Shown here: piece after piece, positions 34,342 to 43,574 of the stretch
How the letters are laid out: each line of letters opens with the position of its first letter
Numbering within the stretch: the first letter of the stretch is position 1
Assembly (NCBI GenBank): GCA_019424905.1
Contig: JAHYYP010000007.1
Coordinates: 11,669 to 75,668 of the forward strand
Length of the DNA: 64,000 bases
Direction of reading: 5' to 3'
Source: Collinsella sp.
Lineage (GTDB): Bacteria > Actinomycetota > Coriobacteriia > Coriobacteriales > Coriobacteriaceae
Translations under genes and position numbers: made by a program
The notes under the pieces: model-generated
What the model was told of the DNA's origin: nothing
Databases searched by the model: none
The model's input: the letters and a program-made list of their open reading frames with translations, nothing else

Positions 34342-35943
34342 CTACGACGCTAGCGTGGCAATGACGGCTTCGTCGCCGGCGTATATGAGGGTGTTGCCGT
34401 CGGGAATGATCGTTTGGCCGTCGCGCTTGAGCATCACCACGATAAAGGGGTGCTTGCCTTGTGGCACGTCGCGTAGACGCTGTCCTGCCAAGCGACCGTG
34501 GGGCGTCACGGTGACCTCGCGCAGCGTAACCTCGGCACGTTCTTCAAACGTTGGCGCGGCCATAACCAGAAGGTCGCCTTCTTCAATTACGGTATCGCCG
34601 TTGGGCAGCACCGGGTGCGCACCGTCGCGCAGCACCAGGACCACCAGCATGTCTGTGACGCTGCCAATATCGGCAAGCGAGCGACCGGCAAACGGATGGC
34701 CCGCGCCCACCTTGAGCTTGACAAACGACATGCCGTTCTCGTCGCGGTAATCGTTAAACGTACGGCGCACGTCGCCTTCCGCGTCGATCATGTCGAGTTT
34801 CTTTGCCACCGCCGGTAGCAGCGAGCCCTGCACCACAATGCTCGACACGGCAATCACAAACACCAGGTCAAACAGATCGTGACCGCCGGGAACGCCGGCC
34901 ACCACGGCAAAGAGGCTAAACACGACCGAAGCCGCACCGCGCAGGCCCGCCCAGCTTACGAGCGCAACCTGGCGGGGGTTGGTCTTAAAGGGCGCCAGCA
35001 GCAGGCCGACGGCGATGGGGCGGCTCACAAAGAGCATAAACGCCATGAGCGCCAGGCCCGGTAACAGCATTTGCGGTAGGCGCGCGGGTGTCACGAGCAG
35101 GCCGAGCAAAAAGAAGATGGTCATCTCGGCCATCTCGGTAAGGGTATCGAAGAAGTGCACCATCTCGACCTTGCCGGTGATGTCGCTCGCGCCCAGCACA
35201 ATGCCTGCCAGGTATACGGCCAAAAAGCCGTTGCCGCCCAGATAGCTCGGCAGCGCGTAGGCGACGATCGCCACGGCGAATAAAAAGATGGTTTGCGCGC
35301 CCTCGGCCGTTGCATGCGCGCGTTCAATCAAGCGGCTGGATGTCCAGCCGATGGCAAGGCCCAGGCTCACACCCAGGATGATCTGCTTGGCCAGCAGTAT
35401 TGGAATGTTGGTGTCGCCGCCAGCTGCGAGGGTGGCGAGTACCGCGGTGAGCATGTAGGCGACGGGGTCGTTGGAGCCCGATTCGACTTCGAGCAGCGAG
35501 TCGGTGCCGCCCTTTAGCGACAGGTTGTGCTCGCGCAGCACGCTAAAGACGCTGGCCGCATCGGTCGATGCCACGACCGAGCCCAGCAGCAGGCCGCCGA
35601 TCCAGTCGAAGCCCAGAGCGAAGTGCGCGAACACGCCGGTAATGCCGGCGGTGATGACGACGCCGAGCGTGCTCAGCAGCACCGCAGGGGCGGCGACGGG
35701 TTTGGCGCGGTCGATATTGGTGTTAAAGCCGCCGTAGAACATGATGAACAGCAGTGCCGTGCTGCAGACGGTTTCGGTGAGCGCGTAGTTACTAAAGTCG
35801 ATGTGCGCCGGCCCGTTGACGCCCAGCAGCATGCCCAGCGCGATAAAGATGAGCAGGGTGGGGAAGGGGAGCTTTTTGCCGACGGGTTTGATGGTCAGGC
35901 ACAAAATGATGACGAGGCCGATAAAGAGAAGGATCTGGTTCAT
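34342..35943 (-). CDS. K+/H+ (or Na+/H+) antiporter, CPA1 family, NhaP2/CvrA-like
   Basis: A 533-residue membrane antiporter. About 12 helices fill residues 1-390, with the CPA1 ion-path residues in STDAASVFSVL and LEVESGSNDPVAYML. The C-terminus holds two RCK_C/TrkA_C-like domains (about 405-465 and 470-533, with GHPFAGRSLADIG and GRLAGQRLRDVP), as in NhaP2/CvrA proteins, which exchange K+ for H+ and are gated by nucleotides or ligands. Length fits. It stands alone on the minus strand and is bracketed by two copies of the TIR element. Ion choice (K+ versus Na+) is inferred from the RCK_C domains. Confidence 0.88.
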   Translation of the reverse strand: MNQILLFIGLVIILCLTIKPVGKKLPFPTLLIFIALGMLLGVNGPAHIDFSNYALTETVCSTALLFIMFYGGFNTNIDRAKPVAAPAVLLSTLGVVITAGITGVFAHFALGFDWIGGLLLGSVVASTDAASVFSVLREHNLSLKGGTDSLLEVESGSNDPVAYMLTAVLATLAAGGDTNIPILLAKQIILGVSLGLAIGWTSSRLIERAHATAEGAQTIFLFAVAIVAYALPSYLGGNGFLAVYLAGIVLGASDITGKVEMVHFFDTLTEMAEMTIFFLLGLLVTPARLPQMLLPGLALMAFMLFVSRPIAVGLLLAPFKTNPRQVALVSWAGLRGAASVVFSLFAVVAGVPGGHDLFDLVFVIAVSSIVVQGSLLPAVAKKLDMIDAEGDVRRTFNDYRDENGMSFVKLKVGAGHPFAGRSLADIGSVTDMLVVLVLRDGAHPVLPNGDTVIEEGDLLVMAAPTFEERAEVTLREVTVTPHGRLAGQRLRDVPQGKHPFIVVMLKRDGQTIIPDGNTLIYAGDEAVIATLAS

Positions 35944-36196
35944 GGATGGTGTCCGCTCCTGGGTGGTTGGCGTGGCACGGTCAGTTGCCTGCGGTTATTT
36001 GTACCCAAAGATGGTGGGTTTATGGGGTTAGATTGCGGGCGTGCGCGATATCGTCATAGACGGCTGCCGTCTTTGCCTCTGCTCGGAAACCCTTTCCAGC
36101 TTTATTGCAACGGAGTACAATGGGTAACGTTTAAGTTCAACTTGAAGTTTTAGTTGCGGTTCCGGGCTTCGGTCGCAAGGTAGGGAAAGGCGTTCC

Positions 36197-37036
36197 ATGG
36201 CGATCTATGTGACATCTGATGCTCACGGGCACATGCGTGCGCTTGACGAGGCCCTGTCTAAGATCTCGTTGACTTCCGACGACACGCTGTACGTGCTGGG
36301 CGACATGATCGATCGCGGGCCCGATCCGGTCGGCGTTATTAAGCTCGTGCGCTCGCTGCCTAACGCCCGCGTTCTCAAGGGCAATCACGAGCAGATCATG
36401 CTCGATGCCATCATTGGCCAGGATCCGCTCGATGCCGAGACCTGGGATATCAACGGTGGCTGGACGACGCGCGAGCAGCTCAACGACATGGAATTTGAGG
36501 CATACGAGGAGCTCGTGCGATGGATGGCCGCGCTGCCGCTCTACGCGGTGGCCGAGACCGAGGAGCGCCCGTATCTGCTGGTACATGCTGGAATCGAGAT
36601 GAAGGCGGCGCGCGCGTTTTTACTTGAGCATGGCGTCGATTGTGCCGATGGCGTCGGAGCGGTGGGTGCCGATCGCGAGCTGCTGCAGCAGATGCTCGCG
36701 GTGCAGTCGTCCGATGACCTGCTGTGGATTCGTCACGGCTATTGGGATGCGCCGACGGGACTGCTTTCTGCCGAGGGCGAGGGTCCGGTCGTGGTGAGCG
36801 GCCACACGCCCACGGTGTCGCTTGGGCGCTATTGCGAGGTTGGCGGCCTGGCGGGGCTTGATGAGGAGTCGGGCCGCGGGCAGATTGTGCGCCTGGGTGG
36901 CGAGGATACCGCCGGCGTGCCCGATCGTATCGATATCGACTGCGCCGCCGCCACCGGCTCCGAGTTCGGCCGCGTCGGGATCCTGCGTCTGGATGATGGC
37001 GCGGAGTTCTACGCGAATATCAACCCAGGCGAATAA
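36197..37036 (+). CDS. PPP-family metallophosphatase (serine/threonine or ApaH-like)
   Basis: A 279-residue calcineurin-like phosphatase. The metal-binding motifs are VTSDAHGHM (D-x-H), LGDMIDRGPDPVG (GD-x-x-DRG), LKGNHEQIM (GNHE), VHAGIE and VSGHTPT, in PPP-family order. PPP-family members in bacteria dephosphorylate proteins, diadenosine tetraphosphate or RNA ends; none of these can be chosen from sequence. There is no kinase next to it. The start has AGGGAAAGG about 8 bp upstream. Downstream lies a strong hairpin (37165-37201) that likely ends the transcript. Confidence 0.88.
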   Translation: MAIYVTSDAHGHMRALDEALSKISLTSDDTLYVLGDMIDRGPDPVGVIKLVRSLPNARVLKGNHEQIMLDAIIGQDPLDAETWDINGGWTTREQLNDMEFEAYEELVRWMAALPLYAVAETEERPYLLVHAGIEMKAARAFLLEHGVDCADGVGAVGADRELLQQMLAVQSSDDLLWIRHGYWDAPTGLLSAEGEGPVVVSGHTPTVSLGRYCEVGGLAGLDEESGRGQIVRLGGEDTAGVPDRIDIDCAAATGSEFGRVGILRLDDGAEFYANINPGE

Positions 37037-37164
37037 TCGGTGCAAAGGGTAGCTAATTTGGGACGGAGCTTTTTTGACTACTTTCGGAGAATAGCGCCTT
37101 CTTGCTCGGTAAGCGCGAGAAATGAGGAACGTCTGCGTCCTCGGCAGTGCGAAAATGCTCGAAA

Positions 37165-37209
37165 AACCGTCGCAACGGAGTCAAACGACGTTGCGACGGT
37201 TCTTTTTTT
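37165..37209 (+). terminator. Intrinsic terminator within the repeat flank
   Basis: AACCGTCGCAACG and CGTTGCGACGGTT form a perfect 13-bp stem with an 11-base loop, followed by CTTTTTTT. It is the intact version of the degenerate stem near 34070-34110 and ends the phosphatase transcript. Confidence 0.8.
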
Positions 37210-37222
37210 GGCTGCCCGCTGG

Positions 37223-37345
37223 CTAAGTGAGTAGACTTTTTTGGAAATGCCGAGCAGCCGGCAAATTTGCCTCAACAAAACCGCAGGTCACTGACTTGTG
37301 TTTTGCCGGTGTGGTCAGGGATTCGGCAAAAGTCTACTCACTTAG
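37223..37345. repeat. 123-bp element with terminal inverted repeats, copy 2
   Basis: It begins CTAAGTGAGTAGACTTTT and ends AAAAGTCTACTCACTTAG, an 18-bp perfect inverted repeat. The core has CAACAAAACCGCAGGTCACT, shared with copy 1 and, on the other strand, with the element at 58535-58684. Confidence 0.82.
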
Positions 37346-37392
37346 TTTTGCGTGTCGCAAATCGTCCGCAACGAGACCCCCCATTGCGCCAA

Positions 37393-38967
37393 TTAGGCGC
37401 CGTACGGGTTGCGGTCGCGCTCGATGCGTTGGCGGATGTGGGCGTATTCGATAATCAGCAGCACCAGGAGTAGGGCCATGATGGCTAGGTAGCTCACCAC
37501 GGCGCCCATCAGACCCAGCAGGTTGATCAGGATCACCGGCAGCACTACGCTTACGGCGAAGCAGATCAGGTAGATTTTGGTGACGTCGCCGGCATGGCGC
37601 AGCACCGTGATGATGGCGTAGAGAAAGTCGATAGCCGCGGTGACGCCGCCGGCGACAACCATCAGCAGTGCCAGCGTGCGGTAGCGCTCAAAATTGAGGC
37701 CGTACATGAAGCTCATGAGGGGAATACCGGGACCTGCCATAAATGCGGCGCACACGCTGGTGATGACCACGATCAGTGCCATAACGGCAACAATAATCAG
37801 GTCAAAGCGACGACGCTTGCGAGGATTAGCCCAAATGCTCGACAAACGCAGGAGCTGCGGTTTATAGATAAATCCAATGCTCAACAAAATAGCCTGCGCC
37901 GGAAAGAACAGGGCATTAAAGTACAGCTGATACTTGTAGGCCAGCGTGCCTTCCATCACGAACTTGGGCATGCTCTCGATAAGGTTGAACAGGAACAGCG
38001 CGCCAAAAAGCGGGGCGCACTGGATAAACAGGTGACCGACCTCGCGCAGGCTCACGCGGCGCGATTTTTCGGTTTCGAGCAGGGCGAGCGGCGCGGTGAC
38101 CAGAACGAGCGAGGCGATCGCGGTAACACCCATGGCCATGGCGGCGATGGGCATGCTGCGCGTGAGGAACAGTACCACGCTAAAGACCGCGATGACGCCG
38201 ACGGATCGTAGCGTTTGGCTCATGCCGGCCAGGTAGAGTTTGTCGGCCTGCTGCAGGCGGCCCTCGTACACGTCGGCAATGCCGTCGATCACCTTATACA
38301 GGTAGACGCCCAGGCCGATTGTGGCCATCTGCGCATCGTAGCCGCGGGCGCTGCTGTATACCAGGCCGCATGCCAGCGCGAGCGCTCCGCAGATCCAGCG
38401 GTTGAGCTGGTAAGAGGCAAAGGACGTCTTTTCGTCGATGTCCGAGACCTGGAAATTGCGCACGCCGTAGTTGCACGCGATCATGATGAGCGTGCCGGTG
38501 ACAAAGGCGATGGAGAATTTGCCAGCCTCCTCGGCGCCCACGAGCTGTGTGGACACGATGGTGAGCAACGGAAACGCCATGCCCCATACGGCGGTGCCCA
38601 GGGTATTCCAAAGGTAGTCGCGACGGGTGGCGTGATCTTCGTACTCGGCTTCTTGCGTGGAGAAGCCGCCGCCGTAGACGGCTCCGAGCAGGCGGTTCCA
38701 CCAGGCATTGACCATGCGGTGGATGGGGCCGGGCTGGCGATCGCGCTCGCGGCGACGGCGTGTGGCCTGGCTGCTGTCGGGACCGCCGGCGTTACGCTGG
38801 CTTAGCTCTTGGATTCGTGCGAGCTCCTCGGCGGTGTGCGATGCGGGGAACAGGCCGTTCTCGATGCGTCCGCCCTGCCCGTGCGCCCCGTCCGATACGG
38901 TGGGGTCGGCGACGCCATTGCGGCGGGCGATGGCGCGGCGAATGCTATCGAGGGGCGTGATGCTCAA
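37393..38967 (-). CDS. Polysaccharide-biosynthesis flippase-like membrane protein
   Basis: A 524-residue membrane protein of the MOP/Wzx-like type with about 12 helices after a disordered Arg- and Gln-rich N-terminus (residues 1-95). Features include TAVWGMAFPLLTIVSTQLVG and the later YLICFAVSVVLPVILINLLG helices. Such proteins move lipid-linked sugars across the membrane; the substrate is unknown and no glycosyltransferase cluster lies beside it. The start is TTG at 38967 with AAAGGAC upstream; no ATG is in frame nearby, and the upstream frame runs into repeats. The single-gene arrangement is unusual for a Wzx but common in coriobacteria. Confidence 0.78.
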   Translation of the reverse strand: MSITPLDSIRRAIARRNGVADPTVSDGAHGQGGRIENGLFPASHTAEELARIQELSQRNAGGPDSSQATRRRRERDRQPGPIHRMVNAWWNRLLGAVYGGGFSTQEAEYEDHATRRDYLWNTLGTAVWGMAFPLLTIVSTQLVGAEEAGKFSIAFVTGTLIMIACNYGVRNFQVSDIDEKTSFASYQLNRWICGALALACGLVYSSARGYDAQMATIGLGVYLYKVIDGIADVYEGRLQQADKLYLAGMSQTLRSVGVIAVFSVVLFLTRSMPIAAMAMGVTAIASLVLVTAPLALLETEKSRRVSLREVGHLFIQCAPLFGALFLFNLIESMPKFVMEGTLAYKYQLYFNALFFPAQAILLSIGFIYKPQLLRLSSIWANPRKRRRFDLIIVAVMALIVVITSVCAAFMAGPGIPLMSFMYGLNFERYRTLALLMVVAGGVTAAIDFLYAIITVLRHAGDVTKIYLICFAVSVVLPVILINLLGLMGAVVSYLAIMALLLVLLIIEYAHIRQRIERDRNPYGA

Positions 38968-39067
38968 AGCGGAGTCCTTTCTATTGCTGCGCTCTAGTAT
39001 AGACGCGACGGTGTTCGTTCGTGTTTTTGAACAGGTTGTTCGATAATTTCGGCGGCGCCATTCAGTA

Positions 39068-39207
39068 GCCGGCACTCGGGGACGTTCCTTATGTGCCGGC
39101 ACTTTAGGAACGTCCCCGAGTGCCGGCATCCGGGGACGCTCCTTGGTTGTTGCCTGTTCAAGAGTGTCCCCAACGATTAGTCGTTTAAAAACGTCCCCAA
39201 TGACTAG
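39068..39207. repeat. Intergenic repeat, 'GGGGACGTTCCTT' family, copy 2
   Basis: A 22-bp perfect inverted repeat (arms 39068-39089 and 39106-39127, GCCGGCACTCGGGGACGTTC at the left) is followed by AGTCGTTTAAAAACGTCCCC with AATGACTAGG. It fills most of the 380-bp gap between the flippase and pckA. The rest of the gap holds the pckA promoter region. Confidence 0.8.
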
Positions 39208-39346
39208 GCCGCTTGCCTACGATTTTTGACCGTTGGGCGGGCTTGCCGCCCTTGCCGCAAAAACGTTTTTGCATATCGGGTACAACGGGCTTTACGTGAG
39301 TAAAGTGCGCGTCGTGTCCTCGTGTCGCGTTTTTAAAGGAGGCCCC

Positions 39347-41017
39347 ATGCCTGGTGTTACCCCTGCAGATGTTTTGTCCAACTTTGGTATTACGCTGGTC
39401 GAAGATCCCGCCGAGAATCAGCCCCGTCTGCTGGTCGATCTACCCGCCGCGGAGCTCGTCGAGCACGTTATCCGCCGCGAAGAAGGCCGCATGGCATCCA
39501 ACGGCGCGCTGGTGATCGAGACGGGGGAGCGCACTGGTCGTTCCCCCAATGACCGCTTTATCGTTGACACGCCCGACGTGCACGACAAGATCGCCTGGGG
39601 CGCCGTCAACCGACCGCTTTCGATCGAGAGCTACGAGACCATCAAGGCCGGCATCGTCGACTACCTCAACGAGCGCGACGTGTTCGTCACGCGCGGCATG
39701 GCGGGCGCCGACCGCAACCACACGCGTCGCCTGCTCGTCGCCTGCGAGCGTGCCAGCCAGGCGCTCTTTATTAAGCAAATGCTCGCTCGTCCGCTTGCCC
39801 GCGAAATTGCGCGCACCGGCGAGCCGGACTTTTGCGTGCTCGTGGCACCTGGCTACCAGTGCGACCCCGCCATCAAGGGCCTCAACTCCAGCGCTGCCGT
39901 GGTCATCAACTTCCAGGAGCGCGTGATTCTGGTTGCCGGCACCGGTTACTCCGGCGAAATCAAAAAGTCCATCTTCAGCGTTATGAACTACCTGCTGCCT
40001 GTCGAGGACGACGTGCTGCCCATGCACTGCTCGGCCAGCATGGATCCCGTCACGCATGAGACCGCGGTGTTCTTTGGCCTCTCCGGCACGGGTAAGACCA
40101 CGCTTTCGGCCAACCCCACGCGCCTGCTGATCGGCGACGACGAGCACGGCTGGTCCGACATGGGCATCTTTAACGTCGAGGGCGGCTGCTACGCCAAGTG
40201 CGAGGGCTTGGATGCGTTCCACGAGCCCGAGATCTTCAACGCTGTTCGCTTTGGCGCCATCTGCGAAAACGTGGTGCTCGATGAGAATCGCAAGCCTAAC
40301 TATGATGACATCTCGATCACGCACAATACGCGCGTGGCCTATCCCGTCGAGCACATTCCCAACGCGTGGACCAAGGGCATGGGCACCACCCCGAGCGTTG
40401 TGCTGTTTTTGACATGTGATGCCTTTGGCGTGCTGCCGCCCATCTCGCGCCTGACGGCCGACGCCGCCATGTATCACTTTGTGACGGGCTTTACGGCCAA
40501 GATCCCCGGCACCGAGGTCGGCGTCACCGAGCCCACGCCCACGTTCTCCTCGCTGTTCGGAGAGCCGTTTATGCCGCTCGACCCCATGGTCTATGCCAAG
40601 ATGCTCGGTGAGCGTATCGCCGACGGTCGCACGCGCGTCTATCTGGTCAACACCGGCTGGATTGGCGGCGGTTATGGCGTGGGCCATCGCATCGAGCTTG
40701 CCTACACGCGCGCCCTGGTGGCCCGCGCCCTCGACGGTACCATCGAGGACAGCGAGTTTGTGCACGACGATATTTTTAACGTTGACATTCCCACTACGTG
40801 CCACGGTGTGCCCGATGGCATCCTGGTGCCGCGCCAGTACTGGCAGAGCACCGCTCGCTACGACGAGGCAGCGCACAACCTGGCGGTGATGTTTGAGGAG
40901 AACTTCGAGAAGAAGTACTCGCACCTGCCCGAGTCCGTCAAGGCCGCCGGCCCGCACGCTCAAGTGCCCGCCGACGCCCGTCATCGCGGCCGCGGCCTGC
41001 TGGGACTCCGCCGCTAG
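39347..41017 (+). CDS. pckA: Phosphoenolpyruvate carboxykinase, ATP type
   Basis: A 556-residue enzyme that interconverts oxaloacetate and phosphoenolpyruvate with ATP/ADP, in gluconeogenesis or, in anaerobes, in CO2 fixation from PEP. The ATP-binding kinase-1a motif GLSGTGKTTLS (about 244-254), kinase-2 and metal residues (GDDEHGW), the NRSPNDRF-like ERTGRSPNDRF and the C-terminal RIELAYTRA are intact. The start is ATG 39347 with AAAGGAGG at ideal spacing. Monocistronic. A 41-bp palindromic repeat follows 16 bp after the stop. Confidence 0.96.
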   Translation: MPGVTPADVLSNFGITLVEDPAENQPRLLVDLPAAELVEHVIRREEGRMASNGALVIETGERTGRSPNDRFIVDTPDVHDKIAWGAVNRPLSIESYETIKAGIVDYLNERDVFVTRGMAGADRNHTRRLLVACERASQALFIKQMLARPLAREIARTGEPDFCVLVAPGYQCDPAIKGLNSSAAVVINFQERVILVAGTGYSGEIKKSIFSVMNYLLPVEDDVLPMHCSASMDPVTHETAVFFGLSGTGKTTLSANPTRLLIGDDEHGWSDMGIFNVEGGCYAKCEGLDAFHEPEIFNAVRFGAICENVVLDENRKPNYDDISITHNTRVAYPVEHIPNAWTKGMGTTPSVVLFLTCDAFGVLPPISRLTADAAMYHFVTGFTAKIPGTEVGVTEPTPTFSSLFGEPFMPLDPMVYAKMLGERIADGRTRVYLVNTGWIGGGYGVGHRIELAYTRALVARALDGTIEDSEFVHDDIFNVDIPTTCHGVPDGILVPRQYWQSTARYDEAAHNLAVMFEENFEKKYSHLPESVKAAGPHAQVPADARHRGRGLLGLRR

Positions 41018-41032
41018 CGTCGCCTCAGACCC

Positions 41033-41073
41033 AAAACCACCATAAAGGGGACAGGCACCTTTGTGGTGGTTTT
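41033..41073. repeat. 41-bp palindromic repeat, copy 2 (loop inverted)
   Basis: AAAACCACCATAAAGGGG, then ACAGGC and ACCTTTGTGGTGGTTTT. It has the reverse loop order of the other copies, as expected for insertion or inversion on the other strand. Placed directly after pckA. Confidence 0.85.
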
Positions 41074-41141
41074 GCTCGCGCGGATGACTCGGGTTACAAT
41101 ACGCCTGACATCTCGCCCCCTTCTCCGGATGGGGGCAGCGT

Positions 41142-41204
41142 AAGCGCTCTTGTGGCGGCACCGTAGGACTTTGAAGGTGGCCGTCGTAAGGGCGCTTTTT
41201 GTTT
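41142..41204 (+). ncRNA. Structured leader or terminator hairpin before the B3/B4 gene
   Basis: AAGCGCTCTT pairs with AAGGGCGC and, inside, GGCGGCACC pairs with GGTGGCCGTC, followed by TTTTTGTTT. A second small hairpin (CCCCCTTCTCCGGATGGGGG, 41116-41135) precedes it. The pair sits in the 5' leader of the next gene and could be an attenuator, or a terminator of a short transcript. I cannot name a riboswitch class. Confidence 0.5.
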
Positions 41205-41244
41205 GGGTGCCCTCGCTCGGGCGCGAATCGTGAAGGGAGCATGT

Positions 41245-41964
41245 ATGAAGAGCTTTATTGCCGAGGATTCATTTTGGGAGCTGTTTCCTCAGGCGGCGGT
41301 CGGTGTTGTGGTCGTGGAGGGTATGAAGCCCGCGGCCCAGATACCTCAAGAGGATGTGGACGCGATAGCGGCGCTGCTCGACCGTGCCAATATCGATGCG
41401 GAGCGTCATCTGACCAGCGATACAATCAGCGAGAACGCACCGGTCAAGGCATGGCGCGAGGCCTATCGTCTGTTCAAGACCAAAAAGGGCGCGCGCTGTT
41501 CAATCGAGAACCTGCTCAAGCGTGTGCTCAAGGGCAAGCCGGTGGGCCACATTACGCCCGCGGTGGATATCTATAACACGGTGTCGCTGTCCTATGCACT
41601 GCCCGTGGGAGGCGAGGATCTGCATGCGATTGAGGGGGACCTTCGCCTGAAGGTGACCGACGGCGGGGATGCGTTCCTGCCGCTTGGCGAGGAAGCGGAC
41701 GACCCGACGCTGCCCGGCGAGCTCGCCTACATTGACGATGCGGGCGCCGTGTGCCGCTGCTGGAACTGGCGCGACGGCGTTCGAACGGCTCTATCCGACG
41801 ATTCGGCCGACGCATTCCTGGCGATTGAGTGCGTAGAGCCCGAGCGAATGGGGGACTGCCAGGCCGCCATCGACCGTCTTGCCGATCTGCTCGAGCGCTA
41901 TCTGGGAGCGACGGTTGTCGTTAAGACGCTTGTGACCCGCGACAATCCCCGCGTGGAGCTGTAG
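41245..41964 (+). CDS. B3/B4 tRNA-binding domain protein
   Basis: A 239-residue cytosolic protein that matches the B3/B4 domain of the phenylalanyl-tRNA synthetase beta subunit (core: CSIENLLKRVLKGKPVGHITPAVDIYNTVSLSYALPVGG). Stand-alone B3/B4 proteins may edit mischarged tRNA or bind amino acids; the exact role is unsettled. I chose ATG 41245 (GAAGGGAGC upstream), not the earlier start in the frame. A structured leader lies just upstream. Monocistronic. Confidence 0.88.
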   Translation: MKSFIAEDSFWELFPQAAVGVVVVEGMKPAAQIPQEDVDAIAALLDRANIDAERHLTSDTISENAPVKAWREAYRLFKTKKGARCSIENLLKRVLKGKPVGHITPAVDIYNTVSLSYALPVGGEDLHAIEGDLRLKVTDGGDAFLPLGEEADDPTLPGELAYIDDAGAVCRCWNWRDGVRTALSDDSADAFLAIECVEPERMGDCQAAIDRLADLLERYLGATVVVKTLVTRDNPRVEL

Positions 41965-41992
41965 CAACTTCTGCAAATCATACTCGCCGGTC

Positions 41993-42034
41993 AAAACCAC
42001 CACAAAGGTGCCTGTCCCCTTTGTGGTGGTTTTT
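41993..42034. repeat. 41-bp palindromic repeat, copy 3
   Basis: Arms AAAACCACCACAAAGG and CCTTTGTGGTGGTTTT around TGCCTGTCC, 28 bp after the B3/B4 gene; it can act as terminator on both strands. Confidence 0.88.
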
Positions 42035-42137
42035 ATGTTGATGAGTTAACAAATAGGGCGTGCGGGGCTTGCGGTCGCTGGGTACGGCTAAGATGTTTAC
42101 CCGTTAGCATTATGCAAGCGAAAGGCGGTCGTCTCCC

Positions 42138-42587
42138 ATGCAACAGAGCGACGAGACACGTTTCGAGGACTTTGTCGGACTGATCAGTGGACTCTACAAG
42201 GAGATCCAGCGCATTAAGACATCTGAGGGCGCAAGGCTGGGCCTTAAGGGCTCCGACATCATGTGCCTGTACTATCTTGAGCGCAGCAAGGACGGCCTGA
42301 CTGGTGCCGACCTCGCCCGCATGGCTGGCGTGACCCGCGCTGCCGTCTCGCGCACGCTGGCGCATCTGGAGGAGGGCGGCTACGTCGAAGTCGACGATTC
42401 GGGCGATGCCGCCGTTAAGTATCGCGCCCCGGTTCGCCTGACCACGTTGGGCGGCGAGAGCATGAACGAGGCCGATTGCATTATTCGTGAAGTGCTCGAC
42501 ACCACCGGCAAGGCCATGGGCGTGGAGCAGCGTGAGCAGATGTATGCGTCGCTGCGTACGATTCTCAACACCTTGCGCGAGCTGTAG
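42138..42587 (+). CDS. MarR-family transcription regulator
   Basis: A 149-residue winged-helix regulator. The recognition region is LTGADLARMAGVTRAAVSRTLAHLEEGGYVEVDD with the wing before the C-terminal dimerisation helix. MarR proteins repress nearby genes until a small ligand binds; the downstream degV gene, 119 bp away on the same strand, may be its target or partner. The ATG has GAAAGGCGG about 14 bp upstream. Ligand unknown. Confidence 0.88.
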   Translation: MQQSDETRFEDFVGLISGLYKEIQRIKTSEGARLGLKGSDIMCLYYLERSKDGLTGADLARMAGVTRAAVSRTLAHLEEGGYVEVDDSGDAAVKYRAPVRLTTLGGESMNEADCIIREVLDTTGKAMGVEQREQMYASLRTILNTLREL

Positions 42588-42706
42588 GGCCGCCTAGGCA
42601 TTTGCTTCCCATTAACAACTGCATCGTCCCGTTTGAGCGCGTATACCGTGCCGGGGCATTGCTGTCAAAATTCCCTGCGCGGGACCTGCGCAAGAAAGGA
42701 TTCGCT

Positions 42707-43561
42707 ATGTCCGTCCGCATTATTACCGATTCCGCAAGCGATATGTCGCCGGCCGAGCACCCGGCACTGGACGTTTTGCCGCTGTCCGTCACCTTTGGCA
42801 CCGATGTGTACATGGATGGCGTCGACATCGATCACCAGCGCTTTTACGAGATGCTCGTGGAGCGCGATGAGCTGCCCAAGACCGGCCAGGTCAACCCGTA
42901 CGCGTTCTCGCAGGCTATCGCCGAGATTCGCGAAGCCGGCGATGAGGCTGTGATTATTACCGTGGGCGCTAAGCTGTCGGGCACCAATCAGAGCGCCCGT
43001 ACCGCACTAGCCGAGGCGCCGGGCGGCGATGTGTACGTGGTTGATAGCAACAACGTCACCCTGGGTGAACGCATTCTGGTTGAGTATGCGCTGCGCTTGG
43101 TGGACGAGGGCCGTAGCGCGGCCCAGATCGCGGCGGCGGTCGAGGCCGTGCGCGACCGCGTGGTGGTTATCGGCCTGCTCGAGACGCTGGAGTACCTGGT
43201 GCGCGGCGGTCGCCTGTCTGCTGCTGCCGGCGCCGTGGGTACGCTGCTCAACGTAAAGCCCGTGGTAGCTGCCGAGGACGGTCTGATTGTGCAGCTGGGA
43301 AAGGCGCGCGGTTCCAAGAACGGCCGCAACCTGCTGAACCAAAAGGTCGAAAAGGCGGGCGGCATCGACTTTTCCATGCCGCTGGCGCTCGGCTATACGG
43401 GCCTTTCGGATGCGGTGCTCAAGAAGTATATCGAGGACAGCGCGGCACTGTGGGCTGGCCACACCGAGGGCGAGCTGCCCGTTCACACCATCGGTGCCAC
43501 CATCGGTACCCACGTAGGCCCCGGTGCCGTAGCCGTAGCCTTCTTCCATCCCGCCAACTAA
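42707..43561 (+). CDS. DegV-family fatty-acid-binding protein
   Basis: A 284-residue protein of the DegV family, which binds fatty acids; in some bacteria DegV-like FakB proteins present fatty acids to the kinase FakA. The opening RIITDSASDMSP, DVLPLSVTFG, KTGQVNPYAF and ETLEYLVRGGRLS are family motifs. No FakA (DhaK-like) gene is adjacent, so the FakB role is inference. I chose ATG 42707 with GAAAGGA upstream. Confidence 0.9.
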   Translation: MSVRIITDSASDMSPAEHPALDVLPLSVTFGTDVYMDGVDIDHQRFYEMLVERDELPKTGQVNPYAFSQAIAEIREAGDEAVIITVGAKLSGTNQSARTALAEAPGGDVYVVDSNNVTLGERILVEYALRLVDEGRSAAQIAAAVEAVRDRVVVIGLLETLEYLVRGGRLSAAAGAVGTLLNVKPVVAAEDGLIVQLGKARGSKNGRNLLNQKVEKAGGIDFSMPLALGYTGLSDAVLKKYIEDSAALWAGHTEGELPVHTIGATIGTHVGPGAVAVAFFHPAN

Positions 43562-43574
43562 CCAACCTGCCAAC

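Noticed and set aside
39440..41242. A 600-residue minus-strand frame over pckA
   Set aside because: Shadow frame caused by GC-rich third positions; pckA is intact on the plus strand and no motif is seen in the antisense protein.
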